This document shows positions 36,452 to 45,531 of a DNA stretch of 64,000 nt, piece by piece. The notes under the pieces were generated by a model. It was not told where the DNA came from, did not search any database, and saw only the letters and a program-made list of their open reading frames with translations. Made by a program: the position numbers and the translations under genes. Each line of letters opens with the position of its first letter. The stretch's first letter is position 1. Origin of the DNA: Rhodoplanes sp. (GTDB taxonomy: Bacteria > Pseudomonadota > Alphaproteobacteria > Rhizobiales > Xanthobacteraceae); NCBI RefSeq assembly GCF_013377085.1, contig NZ_JACAAX010000021.1, positions 1 to 64,000 on the forward strand, written 5' to 3'.

Positions 36452-36585
36452 GAACTCCGACTCGTCATGCGCGGGCTCGACCCGCGCATCCATCGCTGAA
36501 GAAGAGCTTCTTTCGAAGCTCGATGGATTGCCGGGTCAAGCCCGGCAATGACGATAAGGTCGACGACAACGACCCGATGTTCCGA
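36452..36585. repeat. dispersed inverted repeat, copy 1
   Basis: Contains GGGCTCGACCCGCGCATCC, AAGAGCTTCTTTCGAAGCTC and GCCGGGTCAAGCCCGGCAATG. An inverted copy, including its flanks, is at 55962-56093. It lies directly after the R-M gene. Confidence 0.82.
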
Positions 36586-36630
36586 TCTCGGGTAAACCCG
36601 AGATCGGTGGTCGCCGGGCCGAGGCGCCCC

Positions 36631-36773
36631 CTTCACCTCTCCCCGTCGGGGAGAGGTCGACGCGCGAAGCGCGGCGGGTGAGGGGGAACCGGCCTCTCGA
36701 TACGCTCCAACCCCTCACCCGGAGCCGTCGCTGCGCGCCGGCTCCGACCTCTCCCCGACGGGGAGAGGTGAAG
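36631..36773. repeat. palindromic repeat, intergenic copy of the in-gene element
   Basis: 143 bases with the same termini (CTTCACCTCTCCCC / GGGGAGAGGTGAAG), the same orientation and the shared core CCTCTCGATACGC as the element at 34817-34960. Together with the repeat at 36452-36585 it fills the 386-base gap between the R-M gene and the membrane protein gene; nothing else is seen there. Confidence 0.88.
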
Positions 36774-36824
36774 AGGAGCGCTTCGGCGAAGCCGCCGGCA
36801 GCCGAGTGCGTCCTGCGCTCGCCC

Positions 36825-37433
36825 CTACCCCGCTTTTCGGCTCCCCGCCTCCGCCGGCACGGCGCCCGCCGCAGCGGCCGCAGCCTTCTCCGCCTGCCTT
36901 CGCACCCACTTCGGGTAGAGCGCCGTGAACTTCACGGCCAGCAGGATGGCGCAGATGGTGGCGATGATGCCCCAGCGCACCGGCACGTCGGGGCGATAGA
37001 TCAGCACCAGGTCGGCGATCACCATGATCAGGAAGGCCGCCGCCCACACGGACGTGATCACGTAGTTCGAGCGCACGAACGCCGGATCGCTCCACTGCGC
37101 CTTCGGTCGGCTTTCGCGCGCATACTGCAGCGTGAACGGCTTCTTCAGCGCGATCGAGAGAAGCACCACCAGCATCAGGCCGGCGTCGACGCGCAGCCGC
37201 ACCTCCAGCATCGACCAGGTGGTGCCGCCCAAAATCTCCCACAGCGCCAGGCCGCCGAACAGCACGATGGTGCCGGCCTCCAGCACCTTCAGGCTGCGGC
37301 CGTGCAGGAGCGAGCCGTGCACCACCATCACGATGGCGGTGGCGGCGCCGGCCGCGAGCGCGACGGTCGAGCCGACCAGCCGGTCGAGCACCGCGAACAC
37401 GATGAAGGGAAGGAATGCCAGAATGGCGGCCAT
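36825..37433 (-). CDS. multi-pass membrane protein, YciB/septation-protein-like
   Basis: A 202-residue inner-membrane protein with five or six hydrophobic segments (ILAFLPFIVFAVLDRLV at the start, then about 28-45, 52-68, 82-95, 125-145 and 150-168). It has the KKPFTLQYARE segment seen in YciB/IspZ-like proteins. The C-terminal tail is Ala/Lys-rich and variable. The exact function is unknown. Confidence 0.7.
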   Translation of the reverse strand: MAAILAFLPFIVFAVLDRLVGSTVALAAGAATAIVMVVHGSLLHGRSLKVLEAGTIVLFGGLALWEILGGTTWSMLEVRLRVDAGLMLVVLLSIALKKPFTLQYARESRPKAQWSDPAFVRSNYVITSVWAAAFLIMVIADLVLIYRPDVPVRWGIIATICAILLAVKFTALYPKWVRRQAEKAAAAAAGAVPAEAGSRKAG

Positions 37434-37584
37434 GACCGACCTCCCACGCCGGCGCGGCCGGCCCTGCAGCCCGGTGCGTATATACCGTCACCCTTAACAC
37501 CGGATTGCGGCGTCCGGCAGGCTTTCGCCGGTCGCCCCGGCTCCCGGCCGCCGGATCACCCGAAATCCGGCTGATCAGCTCTCC

Positions 37585-37686
37585 GTCATTCCGGGGCGCG
37601 GCAACGCCGCGAACCCGGAATCCAGCAACACATTCAGCGTTCTCGGCTGGATTCCGGGTCCGGCGCTCGGCGCCGTCCATACATGA
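37585..37686. repeat. dispersed palindromic repeat (GTCATTCCGGGG family), copy 5
   Basis: Starts GTCATTCCGGGGCGCGGCAA. The right arm is degenerate (CGCCGTCCATACATGAC), so this copy looks older than the others. Confidence 0.7.
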
Positions 37687-37696
37687 CGTCAAGCGA

Positions 37697-38873
37697 TCAA
37701 CCGGAATCGGTATCAGGCTTCGCCCGCGGCCCCGGCCCGGCGAGCGGGCGCTCCTCCATCCGGATCAGCGCGACGAGGCCGATGGCCAGCGTGATGGCGG
37801 CGGCGGCGAACAGCCAGCGGAAGACGTGCGCCGCGTCGGCCGAGGCGAGATGCGCGGCCGCCGTCGCCGCGCCGGCCCCGCCGCGCTCCGGCACGGCACC
37901 GAAGCCGGCCAGCACGATCGCCCCCATGGCGGCGACCAGCAGCGAGCCGGCGAGCGCCCGGATGAAGTTCATCACGCCGGTCGCGGTGCCGACCTGATGC
38001 GGGGCGACGGCGTTCTGGATGCACACGGTGCACACCGGGATCGCCGTGCCGGCCCCGAAGCTGATCACGCACAAAAGCGCGATCACCACGGCGAGCGAGG
38101 CGTCGGGCAGCGCCACCAGCGCCGCCGCCGCCGCCACGGCGGCCGCATAGCCCAGCACCGGCACCAGCTTGTAGCCGAGGCGAAACATCATGAAGCGGCT
38201 CGACAGGATCGAGCCCGGCGCCGAGACCAGCGCGATCGGCACCAGGGCGAAGCCGGCCATCGCGGCCGAGAGGCCGTGCACGGTCTCGTAGTAGAGCGGG
38301 AGAAAGATGGTCAGGCCCATCGGGGTCGACACCGCCCCGGCGCTGGCCAGCGTGCCGAGCCGCACCACCGGGTTGCTCAGGATCGCCGGCGGCAGGAACG
38401 GCTCCGCCGCGGTGGCGAGCCGCCAGACCAGCAACCCGGAGAACAGAGCCGACGCGGCGACGAGAGCAAAGATCGTCGGCGAAAACCACGGCACCCGGGT
38501 GCCACCCCAGCCGAGCGCCAGCAGGAAGGAGATCGACGCGATCGTCATCAGGGCGGCGCCGAGCCAGTCGATCCGGTGCGGGCGGTCGAAGCGCGGCAGG
38601 CGAGCGAGCGAGCGCCAGGTCGTCGCCGCGACGGCAACGCCGAGCGGCAGGTTGCTCCAGAAGATCATCGACCAGTGGCCGTGCTCGGCCAGCACGCCGC
38701 CGACCACCGGCCCGCCGAGCCCGGCCGCCACCCAGACGATGCCGATATAGGCCTGGTAGCGGCCGCGCTCGCGCGGCGCCACCACGTCCGAGATGATGGT
38801 CTGGGCGAGCGGAAAGATGCCGCCGCCGCCGATCCCCTGCAGGCCGCGGCCGACGATCAGGGTCAGCATGTCG
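37697..38873 (-). pseudogene. truncated duplicate of the DHA2-type MFS transporter
   Basis: Bases 37721-38873 repeat 40894-42046 of the intact transporter gene in the same orientation, with scattered changes in the first 100 bases and practically none after about 37822. The copy keeps the C-terminal three quarters (from [13 protein letters not shown]) and its own slightly different end (PRAKPDTDSG) but lacks about the first 115 residues with the first membrane segments. Upstream of the breakpoint the reading frame continues only into antisense of an EAL fragment. A functional transporter is unlikely. Confidence 0.85.
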
Positions 38874-38875
38874 AC

Positions 38876-39118
38876 GGCTGCGCCGGCGATCCGGCCAAGC
38901 ATGCGCTGTGCGAGGATCTGGTCCGGCAGGCGCGGCGCGCCGGCGTTCCGGCCGTCGCCGAGGGCGTCGAGACCGAGGCGGACCTTCAGGCCGTGCGCGC
39001 GCTCGGCTTCGACATGGTGCAGGGCTTCATCTATGCACGGTCGATGGACCCGAAGAAATTCGCCCGTACGCTGCCGCGCCTCGGCGTGCCGGTGCTGACC
39101 ACCCGGCCGGTCGGCTAG
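38876..39118 (+). pseudogene. C-terminal remnant of an EAL-domain protein
   Basis: In frame to the TAG at 39116-39118, the plus strand encodes a typical EAL-domain end: LVRQARRAGVPAVAEGVETE, then LQAVRALGFDMVQGFIYARS. Only about the last 80 residues exist; the ELL/EAL catalytic glutamate and the metal-binding residues are missing. The fragment begins exactly where the duplicated MFS segment ends, so it was cut by the same rearrangement. Confidence 0.75.
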
Positions 39119-39124
39119 CCGCGT

Positions 39125-40426
39125 CTAGAAGGAATACTCCAGGCCGGCCGTGGCGCCATGAAAGAGCGCTTGCGAACCGCAATCGACGCCGAGGGCGGTC
39201 ACGCTCCTCATGGACGAATAGGTTTCCTGGATCTGTCCGGGCGCCAAGGCCACCCCGGCAAACCACAGCGCCCTGTAGCCGACCTTCACCGCAAGACCGT
39301 CGGCGACCAGGTACCTCAGATGCAGTCCGAGTTCGCCGACGAAGGCCGCGTGATCCGTCGCGGCCTGCGACAGAAACACCACCTTCGCCATGCTGACGCC
39401 GGCCCGCTGCTCGGCCCTGTTCTCGAAGAGGCCGGCCTTGATCTGTCCGCCGAGCGAAAAACGGCCGTACTCCACCAGCTTCGCATCGGCGCCCACCTGC
39501 AAGCCGTAAAGATTGTTCGTCGTGCTCGCGACCCAGAAGGGCGGGTAATTGCCCGCGGCCATGCTGCCGGCCGTGATGTCGAAAAGAGTGCAGTTCAGGT
39601 TCAACGGGTTGGAGCACGGCGTCTTCCACGTCGGCGCCGTCTGATCCGCCGGCGTGAGATCACCGGAGAGATTGTCGTTGAGCTGGAACCAGCGGACTCC
39701 GGCCAGCACGGTCACGCGGCTGGACAGTTCGAGCCGCCCGTTCGCTTCGGCGCCGTAAAGACTGGTGGTGGATCGCCACACCATCGCCTGGTAGGGGAAG
39801 TCCTGCGTCTGCCAGAAGACGCCGGGAGCCTTCATCACCAGCCAGTCCGCCGGATTGTCGGGGCCGACCGCCCTGGTGGCGCCCTGGTCGAAGACATTGA
39901 AGTAGGTCAGCTCGGCGCCGTAGCCGGAATCGCCGTGATAGACGACGCTGATTCGCGGTCCGGCGGAAAAGCCATTCAGCTGATTGCTGTTCAACGCTTC
40001 GACGCCGGGGACATGCGACGTGGCGAGGAACTGTTCGGTGCCGGGCACGCGCGACACGAGAGTCCGGTCGACGCCACCCACGCGGCCCAGGCCGATGGCC
40101 TCGGCCGAGACGGTCCATCGCGGCGTGCTCCGGCTCGACGCGGCGTCCGGGCGCGTCCGGGACGACGACGCCCCTTCGCGATCCGCCGGTCGGGCGTTCG
40201 GACTCTTCTGGCCTCCGGCCGCCGCCGTGACCGCCGCCGCCGGCCGGTCGAGCAGACACGGCCCGATACAGCTCTGCCCGAATGCCGCGCCCGGCCTCGC
40301 CATCGTGGCCAGCGCCGTGGCGAGCAGAACAACGTAGGGCAGCGCGTGCTGCGGTGTCCGTGTCGGGGCGCCGGACGCCCGCACCGATCGCGTCGAGCTA
40401 CGATATCCGGGGCCGGTCTGCATCAT
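39125..40426 (-). CDS. putative outer-membrane beta-barrel protein
   Basis: A 433-residue exported protein. ATG 40426 is chosen because GGAAGAG lies just before it. A hydrophobic signal segment (ALPYVVLLATALATMA) is followed by a low-complexity region and then many short amphipathic strands (GYGAELTYFNVFDQ, VTVLAGVRWFQLNDN, LVEYGRFSLGGQIKAGLFEN). The protein ends in GLEYSF, a terminal Phe typical of barrel assembly. It resembles the BBP7-type barrels, which I state with low certainty. It sits between the two MFS copies. Confidence 0.65.
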   Translation of the reverse strand: MMQTGPGYRSSTRSVRASGAPTRTPQHALPYVVLLATALATMARPGAAFGQSCIGPCLLDRPAAAVTAAAGGQKSPNARPADREGASSSRTRPDAASSRSTPRWTVSAEAIGLGRVGGVDRTLVSRVPGTEQFLATSHVPGVEALNSNQLNGFSAGPRISVVYHGDSGYGAELTYFNVFDQGATRAVGPDNPADWLVMKAPGVFWQTQDFPYQAMVWRSTTSLYGAEANGRLELSSRVTVLAGVRWFQLNDNLSGDLTPADQTAPTWKTPCSNPLNLNCTLFDITAGSMAAGNYPPFWVASTTNNLYGLQVGADAKLVEYGRFSLGGQIKAGLFENRAEQRAGVSMAKVVFLSQAATDHAAFVGELGLHLRYLVADGLAVKVGYRALWFAGVALAPGQIQETYSSMRSVTALGVDCGSQALFHGATAGLEYSF

Positions 40427-40872
40427 GTGTCTCTTCCGCAAGTGCGCTGCGCATCGGCCGATTGCGGCCCGGCGGGTCGAAAGCCGACGACAGTCACGAT
40501 CGACGCACGCGTAACGACGACGCAGTTACGATGACCGGCGAGTGACGACGACCCGCCGCGTAACGGTGGACGCCGGCTCGGGCGAGGGATCCCGAGCGAG
40601 ACCGTGCGACGACGGGACGGAGCCGGATTCGTTCCGAACGCAACGCAGACTGCGCGCTCCGATCGCCCACGACTTCGGAATCGCGACGACTCGCACAGTG
40701 TTATTGTCGCTGCCTCGGCCACAACCTCGTCAGTCGGGGAAATACGCAATCCGGACTTTTCGCACCTCACCGGCGCATCGCCCTCCGGCGTTGTCCGAAA
40801 CGGGCCACACTCGAGCCCCCGCCGCCGGGCACCGCGCGACGCTCGCCGGTGTCGAGGGTCGGGATCAGTCCA
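40427..40872. other. intergenic region, no gene recognised
   Basis: About 445 bases between the outer-membrane protein start and the end of the intact MFS gene. It is expected to contain the promoter of the outer-membrane protein gene. A TACGATGACCGGCGAGTGACGA-like stretch with several GACGA repeats is seen near 40500-40550, but no recognisable gene or site. Confidence 0.4.
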
Positions 40873-42387
40873 TTACGGCGTGCCGTTCGCCTTGCCTCTC
40901 GGCCCCGGGCCGGCGAGCGGGCGCTCCTCCATGCGGATCAGGGCGACCAGCCCAATCGCCAGTGTGACGGCGGCGGCGGCGAACAGCCAGCGAAAGACGT
41001 GCGCCGCGTCGGCCGAGGCGAGATGCGCGGCCGCCGTCGCCGCGCCGGCCCCGCCGCGCTCCGGCACGGCACCGAAGCCGGCCAGCACGATCGCCCCCAT
41101 GGCGGCGACCAGCAGCGAGCCGGCGAGCGCCCGGATGAAGTTCATCACGCCGGTCGCGGTGCCGACCTGATGCGGGGCGACGGCGTTCTGGATGCACACG
41201 GTGCACACCGGGATCGCCGTGCCGGCCCCGAAGCTGATCACGCACAAAAGCGCGATCACCACGGCGAGCGAGGCGTCGGGCAGCGCCACCAGCGCCGCCG
41301 CCGCCGCCACGGCGGCCGCATAGCCCAGCACCGGCACCAGCTTGTAGCCGAGGCGAAACATCATGAAGCGGCTCGACAGGATCGAGCCCGGCGCCGAGAC
41401 CAGCGCGATCGGCACCAGGGCGAAGCCGGCCATCGCGGCCGAGAGGCCGTGCACGGTCTCGTAGTAGAGCGGGAGAAAGATGGTCAGGCCCATCGGGGTC
41501 GACACCGCCCCGGCGCTGGCCAGCGTGCCGAGCCGCACCACCGGGTTGCTCAGGATCGCCGGCGGCAGGAACGGCTCCGCCGCGGTGGCGAGCCGCCAGA
41601 CCAGCAACCCGGAGAACAGAGCCGACGCGGCGACGAGAGCAAAGATCGTCGGCGAAAACCACGGCACCCGGGTGCCACCCCAGCCGAGCGCCAGCAGGAA
41701 GGAGATCGACGCGATCGTCATCAGGGCGGCGCCGAGCCAGTCGATCCGGTGCGGGCGGTCGAAGCGCGGCAGGCGAGCGAGCGAGCGCCAGGTCGTCGCC
41801 GCGACGGCAACGCCGAGCGGCAGGTTGCTCCAGAAGATCATCGACCAGTGGCCGTGCTCGGCCAGCACGCCGCCGACCACCGGCCCGCCGAGCCCGGCCG
41901 CCACCCAGACGATGCCGATATAGGCCTGGTAGCGGCCGCGCTCGCGCGGCGCCACCACGTCCGAGATGATGGTCTGGGCGAGCGGAAAGATGCCGCCGCC
42001 GCCGATCCCCTGCAGGCCGCGGCCGACGATCAGGGTCAGCATGTCGGGGGCGAGCGCGGCGACCACCGAGCCGACCGTGAACACGCCGATGGCGGCCATC
42101 AGCATGATGCGGCGGCCATAGGCGTCGGCGAGCTTGCCGTAGAGCGGCGACACCACGGTGGCGGCGAGCAGATAGGCGGTGACGACCCAGGCGAGATTGG
42201 CGAAGTCGCCGAGCGAGCGGCCGATGGTCGGCAGCGCCGTGGCGATGATGGTCTGGTTGAGGGCCGCCAGAAACATGGCGATCATCACGCCGGTGATGAT
42301 GCGCTTGACCGCGGCGTCGTCGAGCGGCGGGGGATCGGCCGGCGGTTCGATCGGCGGATCGGAGACGGCGGGCGCGGCCGCGGTCAC
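40873..42387 (-). CDS. DHA2-family MFS drug-efflux transporter
   Basis: An inner-membrane proton-driven exporter of 504 residues, length and spacing consistent with the 14-span DHA2 family. Motifs: [22 protein letters not shown] (span 1, family signature), [10 protein letters not shown] (motif A), [15 protein letters not shown] (motif B/C area). The GTG start at 42387 overlaps the ycgN stop (GTGA). Substrates cannot be told. Its 3' three quarters are duplicated 3.2 kb away. Confidence 0.92.
   Translation of the reverse strand: MTAAAPAVSDPPIEPPADPPPLDDAAVKRIITGVMIAMFLAALNQTIIATALPTIGRSLGDFANLAWVVTAYLLAATVVSPLYGKLADAYGRRIMLMAAIGVFTVGSVVAALAPDMLTLIVGRGLQGIGGGGIFPLAQTIISDVVAPRERGRYQAYIGIVWVAAGLGGPVVGGVLAEHGHWSMIFWSNLPLGVAVAATTWRSLARLPRFDRPHRIDWLGAALMTIASISFLLALGWGGTRVPWFSPTIFALVAASALFSGLLVWRLATAAEPFLPPAILSNPVVRLGTLASAGAVSTPMGLTIFLPLYYETVHGLSAAMAGFALVPIALVSAPGSILSSRFMMFRLGYKLVPVLGYAAAVAAAAALVALPDASLAVVIALLCVISFGAGTAIPVCTVCIQNAVAPHQVGTATGVMNFIRALAGSLLVAAMGAIVLAGFGAVPERGGAGAATAAAHLASADAAHVFRWLFAAAAVTLAIGLVALIRMEERPLAGPGPRGKANGTP
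40894..42046. repeat. 1153-base segment duplicated at 37721-38873
   Basis: Direct repeat at a constant offset of 3173 bases. The right-hand boundary is sharp, after CAGCATGTCG. The left-hand boundary is gradual, inside the last codons. Confidence 0.9.
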
Positions 42388-42869
42388 CTTGTCGGCAGCC
42401 GCTTCGCCCGCGGCGGGATGCGGGCCGGCCAGGAGACGATGCGGTCCTCGAGGTCTTCCTCGCCCATGGCGTCCTCGAACAGGCCGACCCGGCCGCGCAC
42501 CGAGACACCGGCGGCGTGCACGGTCTCCGGGTCACCCGACACCAGCGGGTGCCACCAGTAGAGGTCGCGCCCCTCGGCGGCGAGGCGATAGCCGCAGGTC
42601 TTGGGCAGCCATTTCAGCCGCGGCACGTTGGTGGGGGTGAGGCGATCGCAGTTGTGCACCTGAACGTGCCGGTTCGGATAGTCGCGGCAACGGCAGGTGG
42701 TGCCGTCCAGGAGCCGGCAGCCGACGTCGGTGTAGAAGATCTCGCCCGTGTCCTCGTCCTCGAGCTTGTTGAGGCAGCAGCGCCCGCAGCCGTCGCACAG
42801 GCTCTCCCACTCGGCCGCCGTCATCTCGGCGAGTGCTTTGCGCTTCCAGAACGGGAGTGGATCGGACAT
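42384..42869 (-). CDS. ycgN: YcgN family cysteine-cluster protein
   Basis: A 161-residue cytoplasmic protein of the YcgN/UPF0260 family. The conserved cysteines are in [29 protein letters not shown] and NCDRL, and [10 protein letters not shown] and WWHPLVSG follow, all diagnostic. The cluster probably binds metal; the function is unknown. It is coupled to the MFS gene by a four-base overlap. Confidence 0.93.
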   Translation of the reverse strand: MSDPLPFWKRKALAEMTAAEWESLCDGCGRCCLNKLEDEDTGEIFYTDVGCRLLDGTTCRCRDYPNRHVQVHNCDRLTPTNVPRLKWLPKTCGYRLAAEGRDLYWWHPLVSGDPETVHAAGVSVRGRVGLFEDAMGEEDLEDRIVSWPARIPPRAKRLPTR

Positions 42870-43005
42870 CGCTCACCTGGCGGCCCCGTGCGGCCGGCCC
42901 GGCGGTCGAGCGCGGGTCGGGGCCCGCGCCTGAGATGTCACGCATGGCGCCGAGTTTCAACCGTCCGCTCCGCGGGAGCCCCGAATCCCGCCCCCCGAGC
43001 AGCCC

Positions 43006-43938
43006 TCAGCGCCGTTCGACGGTCCGCACCGCCGCCCGCGGCGTCTCGTCCACGGTCAGGGTGAAGACGTCGGGGCGGGCATAGTGGCCGGCGACGTCGA
43101 AGTCGAACTTGGCCCGCGCCAGCGCGTCGAAGTCGAGATCGGCGGTGAGCAGGGCCTCCCCGTCGAACACCGGGCCGGCGAGCACGCATCCCTTCGGGTC
43201 GATGATGACGCTGCCGCCGCGCATCAGCAGCGCCTCGGGATCGTCCGTGATGCTGCACCGATAGTCGGCCGGGAAGTCGCCCCGGCGCAGCACCTGGCAG
43301 GCGCTCAGCACGAAGCAGCGGCCCTCGAAGGCGATGTGCCGCATGGTCGGCAGCCAGCTCTCGCGGTCGTCGGCGGTCGGCGCGCAGTAGACCGACACGC
43401 CCTTGGCGTACATCGCCATGCGCAGCATCGGCATGTAATTCTCCCAGCAGATCACCGCGCCGAGGCGGCCGACCGGGGTGTCGAACACCGGCAGGGTCGA
43501 GCCGTCGCCGTAGCCCCAGATCAGCCGCTCGCCGGCGGTCGGCATCAGCTTGCGGTGCTTACCCATGAGGCTGCCGTCGGACCCGAAGAACAGCGCCGTG
43601 CAGTAGACGGTGCCGAGTTCGCGCTCGATCACGCCGATCACCACATGCATCCCGGCGGCAGCCGCCGCGGCGCCGATGCGCTCGGTCTCGGGCCCGGGCA
43701 CGTCGATGGCCGCGTCGAAGTAGCGGCGGAACTCGTCGCGGCCCCGCTCGGTGCGCACCCCGATGCTGATGTCGTAGTCCGACCCCTTCGGATAGCCCGG
43801 GATCAGCGCCTCCGGGAACAGCACCAGGCCGCAGCCCTCCTGCCCCGCCGCCGCGATCCACTGCTCGACCTTGCCGATGGTCGCGTCGTTGTCGAACGGC
43901 ACGGCCCCGATCTGGGCTACTCCCGCCTTGACGATCAT
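43006..43938 (-). CDS. nitrilase-family carbon-nitrogen hydrolase
   Basis: A hydrolase of 310 residues. The catalytic triad is complete: Glu43 (LFPEALIPGYPKG), Lys130 (GKHRKLMPT) and Cys164 (VICWENYMP). The CWEN context marks the true nitrilase branch (nitrile to acid plus ammonia) rather than the amidase branch. I start at ATG 43938, with GGAG six bases upstream, because homologues begin VKAGVAQIG; an ATG 33 bases earlier is possible. It follows the Liv-type transporter genes on the same strand, suggesting that the importer brings in its nitrile or related substrate. Confidence 0.9.
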   Translation of the reverse strand: MIVKAGVAQIGAVPFDNDATIGKVEQWIAAAGQEGCGLVLFPEALIPGYPKGSDYDISIGVRTERGRDEFRRYFDAAIDVPGPETERIGAAAAAAGMHVVIGVIERELGTVYCTALFFGSDGSLMGKHRKLMPTAGERLIWGYGDGSTLPVFDTPVGRLGAVICWENYMPMLRMAMYAKGVSVYCAPTADDRESWLPTMRHIAFEGRCFVLSACQVLRRGDFPADYRCSITDDPEALLMRGGSVIIDPKGCVLAGPVFDGEALLTADLDFDALARAKFDFDVAGHYARPDVFTLTVDETPRAAVRTVERR

Positions 43939-44041
43939 GTCCACTCCAACGTCCTTCCTGGCCGTCCACATCGCACATCACGCCGATTCTTTCACCCCTC
44001 CCCGCAGGCGCGGCGAGGGAGCCCGGGCGTCGTGCCGTCCG

Positions 44042-44755
44042 TCACACCATCAGATACTGCCGCTTCACCTCGGGCTGCTGCTCCAGGTCTTCGAGGCGGC
44101 CGGCGTAACGCACGCGGCCGCCCTCGATGATGTAGGCGCGCTCGGCCACCCGGGCCGCGAAGGCGAGGTTCTGCTCGGCGAACAGGATGGCGAGTCCGGT
44201 GTCCTTGAGGTGCTCGATCTGGCGCGTCAGCTCCTGCACCACCACGGGCGCCAGGCCCTCGACCGGCTCGTCGAGCAGGAGCAGCGCCGGGTTGCCCATC
44301 AGGGCGCGCCCGACGGTCAGCATCTGCTGCTCGCCGCCGCTGAGATAGCCGCCGGCGCGGCCGTCGAGCTCGGCGAGCTTGGGGAACAGCGCGTAGATGC
44401 GCTCGATCGTCCACGGCTCGAGGCCGGCCCGCGCCGCCGGCTTGACGGCGATCTCGAGATTGTCCCGCACCGTGAGGTCGGGGAAGATCAGCCGCTCGTC
44501 CGGCGCATAGCCGAGACCCAGCCGGGCGATCTGGTGCGGCGCGAGGCCGATCAGATCATGCCCGTCGAAGCTCACGGTTCCGGTGCGGTGAGCGACCAGG
44601 CCCATGATGCTCTTCAGGGTCGTGCTCTTGCCGACCCCGTTGCGCCCGAGCAGGCACACGCATTCCCCGGCCCGCACCTCGAGGGCGATCCCGAACAGGA
44701 TGTGGCTGGTGCCGTAATAGGCATTGAGATCCGCGACCTCGAGCCCGTCGCTCAT
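44042..44755 (-). CDS. branched-chain-type ABC transporter ATPase (LivF-like)
   Basis: A 237-residue ATPase of the LivF type: Walker A GRNGVGKST, Q-loop region LGYAPDERLIFPDLTV, signature LSGGEQQM, Walker B LLLLDEPVEGLAP, then ILFAEQNL. Its ATG overlaps the LivG-like stop (ATGA). It energises uptake with the LivG-like subunit. Confidence 0.95.
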   Translation of the reverse strand: MSDGLEVADLNAYYGTSHILFGIALEVRAGECVCLLGRNGVGKSTTLKSIMGLVAHRTGTVSFDGHDLIGLAPHQIARLGLGYAPDERLIFPDLTVRDNLEIAVKPAARAGLEPWTIERIYALFPKLAELDGRAGGYLSGGEQQMLTVGRALMGNPALLLLDEPVEGLAPVVVQELTRQIEHLKDTGLAILFAEQNLAFAARVAERAYIIEGGRVRYAGRLEDLEQQPEVKRQYLMV

Positions 44756-45531
44756 GCCTGCCCCCCGAGATAGATGCTCTGCACCTCGTCGTTCGCCCGC
44801 ACCTCGGCGGGCGAGCCCGACAGGATCATGCGGCCGCGATGCAGCAGCGTGATGCGCCGGGCGTGATTGAACACCACCGACATGTCGTGCTCGGTGAACA
44901 GGATGGTGAGGCCGTGCGACTCGTTGAGATCGTCGACCAGCGCCATGGTTTCGCGGGTCTCCTCCAGGCTCATGCCGGCGGTCGGCTCGTCGAGCAGCAG
45001 CAGGCGCGGCTCGCCGGCGAGCGCCAGCGCGAGCTCGAGCTTCTTCTTGTCGCCCTGCGACAGCTCGCCCGCAGGTACGTGACGACGATCGGCGAGCCGG
45101 CACAGCGCCAGGATCTCCTCGGTGCGGTCGAGCGCCACGCGGCGCGCGTCGCTGAAGAAGTCGAAGGCCCGGCCGCGGCGCACCTGCACGGCGGAGCGGA
45201 CGTTCTCCAGCACGGTGAGGCGGTTGAAGATGCTGCTCACCTGGAACGCCCGCGACATGCCGCGCCGGGCGATCTCGTGCGGCGGCAGGCCGGTGACGTC
45301 CTGCCCGTCGAACGTCACCGACCCGGCATCGGGCCGGTGGCGGCCGCTCACCAGGGCGAAGAAGGTGCTCTTGCCCGCCCCGTTGGGGCCGATGATCGCC
45401 TCCTTGGCGCCGCGCGCCAGGGTGAAGCTCACGTCGTTGGTGGCGCGCAGGCCGCCGAAGTCCTTGGTCAGGCCGCGAGTCTCGAGGATCGTGTCGGTCG
45501 CCGCGACGGTCTCGATCGGGGTCACGGTCAC
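44752..45531 (-). CDS. branched-chain-type ABC transporter ATPase (LivG-like)
   Basis: A 259-residue ATPase of the LivG type from GTG 45531, which overlaps the permease stop (GTGA). Motifs: LTKDFGGLRATNDVSF, Walker A GPNGAGKST, the LivG-typical RAFQVSSIFNRLTVLENV, signature LSQGDKKKLELA, Walker B LLLLDEPTAGMS. The signature motif has Gln in place of the second conserved Gly position (LSQGD), a variant common in this family. Confidence 0.94.
   Translation of the reverse strand: MTVTPIETVAATDTILETRGLTKDFGGLRATNDVSFTLARGAKEAIIGPNGAGKSTFFALVSGRHRPDAGSVTFDGQDVTGLPPHEIARRGMSRAFQVSSIFNRLTVLENVRSAVQVRRGRAFDFFSDARRVALDRTEEILALCRLADRRHVPAGELSQGDKKKLELALALAGEPRLLLLDEPTAGMSLEETRETMALVDDLNESHGLTILFTEHDMSVVFNHARRITLLHRGRMILSGSPAEVRANDEVQSIYLGGQA

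Noticed and set aside
37505-39118. A 537-codon plus-strand frame ending in the EAL remnant
   Set aside because: All but the last 80 codons are antisense to the truncated MFS copy and are His/Arg/Gln-rich without a domain. Only the EAL end is retained as a remnant.
40849-42561. A 570-codon plus-strand frame opposite the intact MFS gene
   Set aside because: Antisense frame with the same low-complexity composition; the minus strand encodes a full DHA2 transporter.
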